Positions 11,466 to 21,942 of a stretch of DNA of 64,000 bases are shown in pieces; position 1 is the stretch's first letter, and every line of letters starts with the position of its first letter. The notes under the pieces are model-generated. The model ran no database searches. It was not told the DNA's origin and saw only the letters and a list, made by a program, of their open reading frames with translations. Location: NCBI GenBank assembly GCA_963082875.1, contig OY720102.1:9894990-9958989 (forward strand), given 5' to 3'. This DNA is from Corella eumyota. Its lineage: Eukaryota > Chordata > Ascidiacea > Phlebobranchia > Corellidae. Made by a program: the position numbers and the translations under genes.

Positions 11466-11905
11466 GAACCAAATTAATTAACCCACCAATAATACAGTTT
11501 CGATAGGCCTATAGAGTCGAAATATCGAATACAAACGATCTTAACGCCTTGTAAACTATTTTAAACAAGTTTGCACAAAATAAACATTGTTATGCTGCAG
11601 TATTTGAAAAAATTTATTAAACGTTTAAAATGTACATTGTAGCTATATTCTGTCTTAAATTAAAATTTACGAATTTATTTAAAAATACTTTATTTAAAAA
11701 AAGTTTTATTATAAAAACCGTCTGTTCTAAAAAAACAAGTATAAATCGTGATATCAATACCTGCGCAATTTCGATAAAGTTTAATATAAATAAATTTAAC
11801 AAAATGGTATGGTAAATGTGTTCAATTATTGGAAAATAATAAAATAAGGAAAATAACGTAAAGTAATATTAAAACGTTGAAAAAGCTAGGTTTTTGTCAA
11901 GCGTC
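11466..11905. other. Noncoding 3' part of the MULE
   Basis: AT-rich; no supported gene. It lies between the left repeat array and the stop codon of the transposase and presumably holds its 3' UTR. Confidence 0.5.
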
Positions 11906-11910
11906 TTTAC

Positions 11911-14900
11911 TTAGTTTTCTTTTTTTATGCTTTTGACATTTTTTGTAGTAGTCACTGTTCGTAATTTACGCCGTCTACTTTTTTGGCCCACTTTTTTGCC
12001 TGTTGTTGCCGAGGGTTTCGGGGTTATTAAGGATCCATCAGATGAAAATATTCCTCCTGACTTTTTCACTTTATGAGGAGCTTTTAAAAAAGATTCAAAA
12101 TATGTTTGTTTCTGCGTATCGTTTTTTGAAACCCAATTTGGAATTGAAATTTTAAATTGATCATATCTATTTGTGAGCTCGAAAGGCCCTATTTGCACCA
12201 AAGCACTTCGGAGTTCGCTGTATTGTGTCTGTACTACACCGAATAGCAAATTTATTAGTTGTGGAAGTTTGCTTTGTTTCCATTGAGCTTTCGCCTTTAA
12301 AACATGATTTATAGACTCAGAGTTGTTATTCGTCCAAGGCCCTCCGACAACTTTTTTTTGAAGCCACACATGTTGTTTAAGCAGCGGCAAAAATCGACTA
12401 CGGACATAAATTTCGGCAGTGGGAAACTTATCTTTAAAAAGTTCCAGAAATTCTATGCTTTTAGCATTGAATTCAACCTCATCTTGAGAGCGGATTAGAG
12501 ACTCAATCATTTCTAATATCTGCTTTCTACTACCTGAATTAGCACCGATCACATCCTTTAGATAGTGGACCAAATTATCCTTTAAATGTTTGCTACACAA
12601 CACGTGGTGGCACCCATTAAAAGCTTGCAGAGCAGCTTTGTGCATTGCCTTTTCATCATCCGACCCAAAAACCATCTGCGCATAATCATCGCCCAAAAGA
12701 GTGCTTAGATTTCCAAAAAAATCAAAATACGTTTGGTAGTCCGATTTGCTATGCAAAAATAAAGGGCCCAAAAATATTGGATGGTTGCTCGTTTCGGATC
12801 TTACCACGCTTAGGTTTTTAAATGTTGTAACTGTAACGTATATTTTTCCCAGATTAAAGGTTTTGTCAGCTCCGAAAACTGTGTATCCAGGAATGCAAAA
12901 CCGTTTAATATTTTCAAGTTGCTCGTCAGTAAATAATTGTACAGTAGTGGCCTGGTTTTTTCCATGCGTTACTCTACGTACAAATTCATGGGTAACAGAC
13001 ATGTTGATAATTTCTAAAATTTCATCGGAATGGTTATTAGTGCACTGCTTTCCCTCCTTTTTATTTTTGTTTTTTTTATCGTTGTATTTTTTCTGATGTA
13101 GTTGATGGAGGTCACGTGGGCCATTTGGAAGATCGCATTTTTGGTGCATATCGTCATATAGATCTTTTGCGCCGGTTCCTTTTCCTAGTTTATCGCTCAT
13201 TTCCTCAAGAATTTCAGTAGGTGTTCGCACGTAAACATTTTGTTTTCGTTTTGAATTTCCATGAGATATGTTACCTGGGTGAACGCCTTTGTATTCAACA
13301 ATGGCAATTTCGCTTACAGCTTGAGGATATTTAATAATCCATGTAACCTTACGTTTAAAAGAATCGCTGTTTTTTAAAGTTGAATAGTAAATGCCTAACT
13401 GAATTACTTCTTCCGGTTTTGGCTGGGGCTCAATTGGAAGGTATGATTTTTTTCGGGGATTTCTAATACAATACATCTTAAGCTGCTTACGTATTTCTAG
13501 AATGTTGTTTTCCTTTTGTATGTAAAGTGGGCGACTGTTTCTGGGGTTTAACCATGCCCCACAGTCGTCACGAAATGACTTTTGCAAACCAACCTTAGTT
13601 TTCGAAACATTGATTGAGTTATTAATAAAATAAAACTGGTTATCTTTTTTACCACAAGGAATATTTGGCAGACCAGATGAGCAAGAAGTGAGTTTAAGAA
13701 TAACATCCTTAGTCGGTAAAAAACAATCATATGGAAGCCTTCCACATAATTCAGAGTTTAAAGTATTAGAGTCATTATTTGTTTTAGCATTAAAATTTTC
13801 CAAAGACGGTGCAAAATAATCTTGCAAATCATCTATAGTATTTTCTTCAAAACTGTCTGACAAAGAAGAGGAGTTTGAATTAAAGTTAACCAAAGCAACG
13901 AAGTGATTGGGAAGCCAAATTTTTTTGTGATGTTTACTTGTTCTTGTCCACATTATGTGTATTGGTTCCGTAGATTTAAAATTGATTGCCTCTATTTTGC
14001 GATTAAGGATTTTAATAACCTGATCCGCATTTCCATTACAAGGAGGATATACACTAAATATAGGCCGCTGTAAAACATTCGTAAGCGCAAGCATGGTCCA
14101 TGCACTTGAAAATGATCCAGGTGAACAACACTGATAACACGCAACGTCGTAATCGGGGGCTGTAATAAAAATATCGTTTGCAAGTTCATGGGTACGATAT
14201 ATCTCCTCATTCAAAACCATTTCTATGCATGTTTTAATGCGCAATTCTAAAGACAGCGTTTCATTTTGGCATATGCACAAAGATGCTGCATTAAACAAAC
14301 AATTTCCATCGGGAGAAGTGTATATTGGAGTTTTGCCAAAGATTTCGAGGTTATATTTATCAATTATGTTTTGCGATATTGAATCTTGTACTAGTTTTAT
14401 TGGTGATGGTTCATGGTTTATAAATGGCAACACATTTCTACCAATAAAAACTTGTTCACGCAAAGCTGCTTTTCTTAACGCACACATTTTGTTTTTAGCC
14501 GCCTAAACATAATTTAAAAAATAGCCATTTAAATACTACATAGAGATGTATTGTGCAAAGTGTTTCATATATTTTTTAATATAGTGCAATAGGCTATTCG
14601 ACATAAGGTCTAATGGGGATAAAATGCATAGTATTATAAAGAACTGAATGATCAATTTAAATCAAGATTTCACCTGCTGTAGTCGCATGGCTGCAGTGCA
14701 GTAATTAAAATTTCCGTCAGTTGTTCTACAGTCCTTACATATAAATTCAACCCCGTCCAAATCACTTAACATTTTAAAATCATCTTCAGTTAATTCCGCA
14801 CACGTTGTGTGAAACCATATCAGACAAATTTCACACAATACGCAATTTGTGTTTTCAAAACATGGCGTTTGACACTTTCCGCAAAGATACTGCTTTATTT

Positions 14901-14961
14901 TAATCTTATTCATCGTCTTTATTTTTAATGAAAAATGTATTTTGGTTTTACTACTAAGCAA
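11911..14961 (-). CDS. PHD-OTU-MULE transposase
   Basis: Two exons. Exon 1 (14674-14961, probable start Met at 14913) encodes a C4HC3 PHD finger (CGKC, CEIC, H-x2-C, CKDC). A 171-bp intron (14503-14673, GTGAAA...TTTAG) joins it in phase to exon 2 (11911-14502). Exon 2 encodes an OTU-type cysteine protease fold: DGNCLFNA carries the catalytic Asp/Cys, and NHFVALV about 110 residues later carries the His. Towards the C terminus is a MULE DDE domain (FGADKTFNL for the first Asp, MVFGSDDEKAM for the second, then the CSKHLKDN stretch). The tail is basic (KKVGQKSRRRK), a likely nuclear signal. The exon 2 frame is 858 residues from its own Met and is uninterrupted, so this may be a working autonomous transposase. 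A very similar architecture recurs at 43.8-45.8 kb. OTU activity is inferred from motif only. Confidence 0.85.
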
Positions 14962-14964
14962 ATA

Positions 14965-15780
14965 TACTACAACAAAAAAGTCATTTATTTCTAAGGTATA
15001 CTAACTTGTTCGTTGACTATTAAACTATTAAAACATATCGCGTAGTTTTAGGAATTTTAAAAAAATCCAACTATTTTAATATAACATATTTTAGCAGGCT
15101 AGGAATAGCAGTTAAATTAAAGTCAGATTATGCTAGGGAAGACAGTCCGATACCTAGCGTTGTTCTTTCTTATACCTGATAAAACTGCACTTAAATGATA
15201 ATAACATACAAAAGCAGGCTAACAAAAAAATTCAAATTAGTCTGTCCAAGTAAGATTAAAGTCGATTGTGATGTCATAAAAAATATAGAGAGTCGAATCC
15301 CGTTTTTTAAGTCGAATTTTGGAACTAACTTCAAACAAGAATTGCAGACTAACTGCTTTTCTGAAATTGATTCATTTAAATGTACTAGCTTAAAGCAACA
15401 CATTCCTTACCAACAAGTTTGTTTGCCCCTATGATATTAATTATCAATATGTAATGTCCATTATAAATTTTATTAAAGTTTTCAAATTTGATTTATTAGC
15501 GGTAGGTCACTTTTAGTGAGCTTCGGCTTTTCATAATTCGCCCTGATCGCATCTGCGGGAAATTTTTCACTCCCTTCACCATTTATAACGCATATGTTGT
15601 TTCGTTTATCTACTATGTTTTGTATTTTCTTTATTTTTTGTACGTGCTTTCCTCCTATTTAATTTTGCTTTAAATAACCAGCAATATAGCTTTTTGGTCG
15701 GTTTGCTAGATGTCAAAACTTATAAACAAGTAAGGCCGTAGTAAGTTTTACATTAAATTAGACTTTCGCTTTCATACTTG
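14965..15780. other. MULE 5' region, no clear gene
   Basis: Upstream of the transposase gene. Short overlapping frames on both strands (15191-15434) have no recognisable domain, and I do not call them. It likely contains the element's promoter. Confidence 0.4.
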
Positions 15781-15781
15781 A

Positions 15782-16068
15782 TTTTTTTTTGTATATATCT
15801 TTATCCTTGATGTGGGAAGATCAAAAGCGCGACCTAAACATAGAGTAACAACAGTTACTCCAACCAAGTCTCAAGTTGCCTGTGGCAGTTTGGAATATTA
15901 TATATTATAATTGCCCGATAATTAAACTGCTTATTAAGTGTTTGATCAGCAGGAGTTTATACCGTTTATAACGCCTTACTCAAGGGCTCTACAGCATAAG
16001 ATCACTGGGGATCAAACCCAGGACCGTGTGTTGTAATAAAGTGTTCTGACTACTACACCACGCTGCCG
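15782..16068 (-). mobile_element. tRNA-derived SINE, copy 2 (inserted in the MULE)
   Basis: Same family as 1833-2130: a tRNA-like head on the minus strand beginning near 16068 (CGGCAGCGTGGTGTAGTAGTC), a shared body phrase with AACGGTATAAACTCC, and a T-rich end at 15782. It differs from copy 1 by scattered substitutions. Its position inside the MULE makes it the youngest layer of this nest. Confidence 0.85.
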
Positions 16069-16500
16069 TTTTTTTTGTTCATTATACTTTAAAGTTTTCG
16101 TTTCATAATATATATTTCGTGTCGCTTTTATTTTCTATTTCCTGTAGTTTCAATTATGATTAAAGCCCACTTAGACCGATTACTATTGGTAGATTGAATC
16201 CTTGGGAAGGTTTGGTTATAAGTTAGATAGTTAGTTTTGATTAGCACGACTATTTTGTGTATTTTAATATATGATTCCCCTTTTAGATATATTGTATTCC
16301 TTTGCTGATCTATATAAAACCGATTATATTTTCTTGTTTAGTTGCCTAATTATACGCTTTGTTTGTTGTTTGTCTTACTGTGTTTGGTAAAGCATTTCAA
16401 CTCATTGCACTATATAATGCACGGTTCACATACTACCTTTTGTTTATTTGAATAAATTGATGTAAGCAATGCATTACGAATTCATTTGATTCGTTAACTC
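16069..16500. other. MULE 5' region, no gene
   Basis: AT-rich sequence between SINE 2 and the right repeat array. No supported feature. Confidence 0.4.
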
Positions 16501-16534
16501 TTTTTGTTCTATTTCATTGAATTTGATGCATTTC

Positions 16535-16686
16535 CATTTTGATCCATTCGATCCATTCGATAACAATTTAATATACATTTGGTCCATTCGATCCAATCGA
16601 TCCATTCGATCCATTCGATCCATTCGATCCATTCGATCCATTCGCTCCATTCGATCCATTCGATCCAGTATAGTTTATAGGTACCC
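16535..16686. repeat. MULE right terminal inverted repeat with tandem units
   Basis: Inverted counterpart of 11245-11465: ATTCGATCC units repeated about ten times, ending in AGTATAGTTTATAGGTACC. The target duplication CCTTTTCAGC follows at 16687-16696. Confidence 0.9.
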
Positions 16687-16856
16687 CCTTTTCAGCTCTA
16701 ACATTTCCTTCCAGAGCTTCTAGAAGAAGTTGCCACATGGCAATCTTTCTTCTCCATACTTCATATGGAACATTCTCTCCAAACTTTGGAGGCGCTTTTT
16801 TACTAACAGTTGCCATTTCAAATTCCAATTAACAACTAACCATCCTCTGCTACCAT

Positions 16857-17144
16857 TGTTAACTTAAATGATTTATTAAACATAAACCTTATTCAAATAG
16901 AATACAACATAAATTAGAAACATTAAAAGAACATAACATACTCATGCACTAGAATAGAACTTAACATAGAAAGGTCTACTCACAACCAAGGTGAAAACTA
17001 AATGACTTTAAGTAACACAAAAGTATGGTAAAAAGTAGGAAAATCAGTCATGCATAAAATAACAAAGCAACTAGTCATGCATGAAAATAAAATAAATAAG
17101 TATACTATAAATAAAACACAACAGAATTATTATATGATTTAACA
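16857..17144 (-). repeat. Copia LTR, right copy (5' LTR in element orientation)
   Basis: Near-identical to 8418-8697; same TGTTAA start and TTAACA end, slightly longer through a small AT-rich length difference. Directly abuts the right 583-bp flank. Confidence 0.92.
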
Positions 17145-17727
17145 AGGTTACCTGTGTAGACTGGTGGGGGAAATAATCTACTTTTTACCTAAAAAAGCAT
17201 AAAATTTTAGAAAATGTGGAAAATTGTATTTGAATAGCTCAAGAGGACATTTATTAAAACTAAACAAGTTTGTTAGCCAATGTTAAAAAAACAAATTATC
17301 TATTTTAAAACTAAAAACTATTAACCTATTTGGGTTTCCAAATAATTAATTTAAAACAACATTTTTTTTATATTTGTACATAAAAAATAACAAAAGGAGA
17401 AAACCTTTATACTAAACTTACAGGTGGTTTGTTAAAAGTGGGTTGCGGCACCAGATCTTGATTTGTTTTTCTGATTTTGCGATCTAAAAAATAATTTAAC
17501 GTTAATGCTTGTGTAAAAAATTTATGTAGGTAAAAAGAGCTATAAACATACTGGTCTGTTTTGGAACAGCTATGCCGTGCTTTCCTACGATCATTGTCAT
17601 TTTAAAAGACTTTTGAGCTGATTCAAAATAAAAGTCTCTTTTTTAACATTTTGCAGATGAATGGCGAGACGTGTTGTAAACATAAAGTTCACCATGTTCA
17701 TATTGCAGATAAAATATCTATATAAAT
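17145..17727. repeat. 583-bp direct repeat, right copy (flank of the Copia element)
   Basis: Copy of 7835-8417 at a constant offset of 9310 bp. It starts one base after the right LTR. Its far end continues without a break into the KDZ transposase gene. Confidence 0.95.
17152..17600 (-). pseudogene. Truncated duplicate of the ULP1-like/PHD module (first three exons)
   Basis: Exons equivalent to 8242-8290, 8112-8173 and 7842-7878 are present at 17552-17600, 17422-17483 and 17152-17188. The rest is absent because the duplicate ends at the Copia LTR, so this copy cannot make the ULP1-like or PHD parts. Confidence 0.85.
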
Positions 17728-20342
17728 AATAGTAAATTTTAAATAAATACTATTAAACCCAATGTTAGCTAAATTTTAAAATTGTAAAAAGCAACTACCT
17801 GTCCCGTGCCATGATTGCATTTGTTTGTTCGACCACACTTACTTGTATTTATATTTAAATCTTGGCAGTACTTGAGGTTTCTAAATGTTTTTTCCCAGCT
17901 GCCTTTTTTTGAACGCAAATGAAAATTGTCAAAAAGACTATAAAAATGTCCACTTTTTAAAGAAACTGGCTCAAGGGTACCAGTTTCCCTCTTTTTAACA
18001 TTTTCTTCATTATATTCAAACAACATTCCTTTATTCGGACCAAACATTCTCTCCATGATGTGCAACCTTAGTAAGTCAAAATATATTTTAAAAACCATCT
18101 TCAAAAGCAACAGCAGTTAATATAAGGTTTAGTTTATACCTTTGCTGAGTAATTAATTTTATTTTCTCATTGTAAAAATTCATACCTGGCTAGCTATATC
18201 AGAAATGTAAACTTGGGGTTGTCTTGCAAAAAACAAAAGCCCATCAACATGGTCTCTTGCACTTTCCTGCCGGAGTAACACTTTCATGTAATAGCATACC
18301 CCATGAGGGCAACGAAAGTGTACAACACCACCTGGGTAGCATTTAAACAGTTTTTTAACCATGCAATGATAAACAGAACTTTTAAATTAAAAATTACAAA
18401 CCTGCACATTTTTTTTAAGGATTTGTATACTTTGGGATATACATCCTTAAAAAGCACAAGTTCGTTCAACCTATTTATCAGATCTTCCTTGCTTCCTTTT
18501 TTGTCGATGCCAATTTTTATACATAATTCCTGTAAGCTTTCACTTGTTGATTCCTAAATTTTTAAAATGTGAAACAATGATATCAATTCAAAGCAATAAA
18601 TCAAAAATACCATAATATAATACATAAAGAAAAGCAACAACATTAACTTACCGATGGGTAATTATGCAAAGCATTTAAAATATCATCTTGTGATATGTTT
18701 GAATTAGAAGTTTTTTCTGATTTTGTACATGTTGGCTGGTTAAGTACTTTTCCCTTTATGTGCTCAGTGTTTAGCAACCGCGGACTATTTGCTGAACCAG
18801 GTCCCATCCATGGAGAAAAATTTTGGTGACAAGTTTTTAGTTGCCATGGATTGTTTTTTGATCCTTTTAAAATTACACCATGTTGTTAATAAAACATTTT
18901 CCTGCTGTTTTTATTGCACAAAAAGTATTTACCATAAAAGCCCCTGCCAATTATTTCCTTTGTATATTTTTGCCACATTACTTCAAAATCCACATGATCG
19001 ATGCACAACTCTATGTTAGCTGTAAGAGCTTCGACTGTAAATAGAAACAAATAAAAAATAAATTAGGTTCATTTAATTTCAAAAAAAATGTTTAATATTT
19101 AAAAAAAAATATATTGCAAAAAATATTTTTTGACTTAAAAAACTAAAAATCTAAACAAAATTTATTTAAACCTGGACGTTTAAAAGTGTTGGACCAATTG
19201 CCATCCCCAACCAAAATATTTGGAAAATTTCCACATTTAGCACAGCAAAAATCATAAACATAATTTTGCAGAGCTGCAAAATGCAATACAGCATTGCGAA
19301 TATCATTTATTGGAATGGTGTTGCAATTATCAAAAAATATTGTTTTCAAATTTCTTTCAACCGCAATGTGATTCTTTTGAAAAATATAAATCCTTTTATG
19401 TAGAGTAAGTTTATTTTTACAAAAAAAGCAAACTATCTCATCTGGGACCAAAATGGCAGGTGGTTGCGATTGATCTTTTGTGTTTGATCTGGAAATTTCC
19501 ACAGGAATTGTTTTTTCTGATAGGAAATAATTCATTAACTTCTGGTCCATCTCGGTTGGTTCTTGAGGTAAACTGTAACAAACATAAAATCAACCTCTGT
19601 TTGTGTAAAATGTTATTTTAAACACGTGTGCAAACCTGTTTGTTTGTTGAGATAAGATTTCGGGGTGGTAAGTCAAGGAGAATGCCTTTGCAATATTTTC
19701 ATGCATGCTGGTTCGCTGTTCACCTGATTTGGGGCATTGACAATACTAAATTGACATCTCGGTGTCAAAAGTTACCCTCACCCTTTGTAGTTTTGCATAA
19801 TAAGTTAATTCGTTATTAAAAACTGAGAAATATTTTAGCTGGTCTGAATAACCTAAACTAGCAAAATCACCATAAATTATTAGTGGCTCATTAATCAAAC
19901 TGGCTTTTTTAAATAAATTTTCATAATTTTCCAGTGATTGCTTGTTGACAAGGTTTGTGCTTGTTAGTTGGCTTAAGTCATTAAGTTGAAATAACTCGTG
20001 GTCAGAATAGTCTGCATATTTTGTAGCCTCAAGGTGAGGGCATTCCATTCCTGGAGTAAAGTTTCCGCTGTTTTTTAACAGGGTTTCACAATCTTCATTA
20101 GTGCATTGTGATCCCAAAATCCGATGTTTTCTAACATGAATCGGGGCCAAAGCACCCCTGTTTGCACAAGCAACAAAAAAAATACCAGAATCCTTATTGA
20201 TGCATACGGCTGGCCTTTCGGTCTGCACTATGCCATGAGCTCTTTCCCCATGTCTTCTTAAGGAAACCAAGTGTTGGAATGACTGACTACAATGACGACA
20301 TTCATATTCTCCATCTCCGACAACTAATATATGTAAAACCAT
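17643..20342 (-). CDS. KDZ-like transposase with C2H2 finger and SAP domain
   Basis: Nine exons in continuous phase: 19782-20342, 19636-19715, 19172-19572, 18933-19019, 18652-18863, 18402-18553, 18186-18378, 17799-18098 and 17643-17717. They sum to 2061 nt (686 residues plus TAA), assuming a start at the Met at 20342; an upstream exon spliced to an AG near 20325 is possible. Exon 1 has a C2H2 finger (CRHCSQSFQHLVSLRRHGERAH). Exon 3 has the motif CAKCGNFPNILVGDGNW. Exon 6 encodes a SAP-type DNA-binding helix pair (LQELCIKIG then GSKEDLINRL). Exon 7 has the block CPHGVCYYMKVLLRQES followed by RDHVDGLL and VYISDIASQ, typical of KDZ (Kyakuja-Dileera-Zisupton) transposases. The stop lies 42 nt upstream of, and in frame with, the first Met of the ULP1-like module. 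All exons are open, so this copy may be young. Confidence 0.75.
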
Positions 20343-21040
20343 GAAAAATTATTTTATTTAATCAAAATTTTATACAATTTATAAACAAAGTTATTGCGAT
20401 TTTTATATATTTTACATTTAACTTAAAAAAAAATTTTGGTGTGGTTCTAAGGGTGTTATGTATTGACAAACTAATACTTTAATTGGGCTTTTATCATACT
20501 GTTTTTTAGTAAATAATTTTACCTTTTAAATTAAACAACGTCTTTTATTTTTGAATGACATTTATTGTAAAATGAGCTAGTATAATTTATAATCAAGCCC
20601 TAAATTATTGTTATTTGTAATAAATGCTTATTATTAATTAAATAAGTTAGGTATTTGTTATTATTAACTAAGGTTTTTATAATCATGGTTTTAAAAGGGA
20701 CCTACATTTATAAAAAATTGTGTCAATTATTTGTTTTTTTTAGTATTGCAACTTAAACATTTTAAAATAAATCAAAAGTAAAATTTTGCATATTATAGTT
20801 TATAGATCTCTTTAAAAAAAATTATGTATATATATTAAGCTATTTACATTAAAAAATTATTTTGACAAAAGGTTTGTAAATTTTTAAGACAAAAAATAAA
20901 ACTTCACAAACCCTTTGTTTTTTCACATTCTTTCTTTGTAACTTCAGGAAGATTTCTTGTATCTGCATAAAAATTACAAAATTTGGTTGGTTACAAATAA
21001 TCTGAGTAACTTAATTAGTTATAACCAAGGGTTACCCTAC
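20343..21040. other. AT-rich intergenic or intronic stretch
   Basis: Between the small C2H2 gene and the transposase. A possible exon on the minus strand near 20905-20970 (after ATGCAG; residues RNLPEVTKKECEK) has a decayed counterpart at about 52999-53031. Otherwise nothing is supported. Confidence 0.4.
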
Positions 21041-21041
21041 C

Positions 21042-21668
21042 TTATTTTATTTCGTGCTTTTGTAAATGCCTAACAAAATGTGCTTTTCTTGAAAATATTG
21101 AAGGACATACAGGACAATGATAGTGACTTCTGCCTGCTTCACTTTTACTTGCTTGTGTAGCACACATTTTTCGGCATGACAATATTCGACCTATAAAATA
21201 ATAAGTTTAAGAAGCAAAAATTGAAATAGCTTGTTTTAAAATTTATTATCTATTTTTAAAAATTATTTTTCTAATTTAGAAAGAGAAAATCAAAAATCCT
21301 AAAAAGTTTTGGGTGATATATTTTACAAAAAATCTTTTTCATTATGTAGCAATCAAAATTTTATTAAGGCTGAGTCAGAACTGCTGAATAAATCTTTGCT
21401 GTTTTTTTAAACATAGCTTTACATACATTTTAATAATGATTTTAAGAACTTGTAACTTACCTTCTTCATTTTTGTCATTTGTAAACATTACTGAATATAG
21501 GAAATGCCTTTTGAAGTGTTTTAAAAATTTTGAATCGGATGTACTTATACTTTTATCACATTGAGGACAGTACTCACTGTTTACTGAAGCAGCAATTTCC
21601 TCGAACAAATCGCCATAATAAAAATGCTTAACGTTTTCCATTTCGTATCTAATTTTTCTAATTTGCAA
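21042..21668 (-). CDS. Small two-finger C2H2 protein (5' part of the KDZ locus)
   Basis: Two exons (21461-21668 and 21042-21190), joined at GTAAGT/TATAG in phase. The start may be the Met at 21668 or the one at 21641. Exon 1 has a C2H2-like finger (CPQCDKSISTSDSKFLKHFKRH), exon 2 a second one (CPVCPSIFSRKAHFVRHLQKH), followed directly by a stop. It is about 110 residues long. Exon 2 has a decayed paralogue on the plus strand at 52761-52917, where the sequence reads on past the point of the stop, so this stop could be a mutation and the two exons could once have been the N terminus of the transposase gene. Role probably DNA binding for the element (inference). Confidence 0.55.
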
Positions 21669-21942
21669 TAATTCTAAACTTAAGATGTTTTAGTTCAATT
21701 ACAAAGCGCAATAAAAAAAAGTTTTTTTAGGCATGCAATTTAAAAAGTTTTTAAAGCATACAACTATTTGGCGCGCATCTTAATAAGGTTATTTCCCGAA
21801 AAAAAAAATATATATATATATAAAAATGTATATAGTTTTTTATTTTTTTTAAATGCAAAAGTCATCAATAGCTATCTTGTTATATCAGCAGCAGTGCCCA
21901 GCGGGTGATTAATTTATAAAAAAAAGGGGAAATTAAACTTCT

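Larger units (their letters stand above)
11245..16686 (-). mobile_element. MULE-type DNA transposon with repeat-rich inverted ends
   Basis: A 5.4-kb element nested in the Copia element. The ends are inverted copies of GGTACCTATAAACTATAC followed by arrays of GGATCGAAT-type units, and a 10-bp duplication (CCTTTTCAGC) flanks it. It encodes a PHD-OTU-MULE transposase on the minus strand (11911-14961). A tRNA-derived SINE (15782-16068) is inserted in its 5' part. Close similarity of the two ends and the long open transposase frame point to recent activity. The subterminal arrays also include ATCGAATGGACCGAATGG variants and a GTATATTAAAT-containing unit repeated three times at 11321-11440. Confidence 0.9.
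8418..17144 (-). mobile_element. Ty1/Copia-type LTR retrotransposon fossil carrying a nested MULE
   Basis: LTR at 8418-8697 (about 280 bp) and LTR at 16857-17144 (288 bp), both beginning TGTTAA and ending TTAACA, nearly identical apart from a small length difference and a few substitutions. Parts seen between them on the minus strand: a Gag-like region, an integrase C-terminal tail (GPATVLGQDGSVVF), a Copia-type reverse transcriptase (YVDDFLWGG), RNase H (VVYTDAAFG) and the closing ADCLTKTG motif. A MULE DNA transposon (11245-16686) is inserted within it. It does not carry the full Copia set and is treated as broken. The high LTR identity suggests a recent insertion. The flanks are a 583-bp direct repeat rather than a 5-bp target duplication. 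Confidence 0.9.

Noticed and set aside
11617-11815. Overlapping 61-residue frames on both strands
   Set aside because: Low-complexity Lys/Asn/Phe/Ile composition in AT-rich sequence.
12304-13096. Plus-strand frames opposite the MULE transposase
   Set aside because: Shadows of the long minus-strand coding frame.
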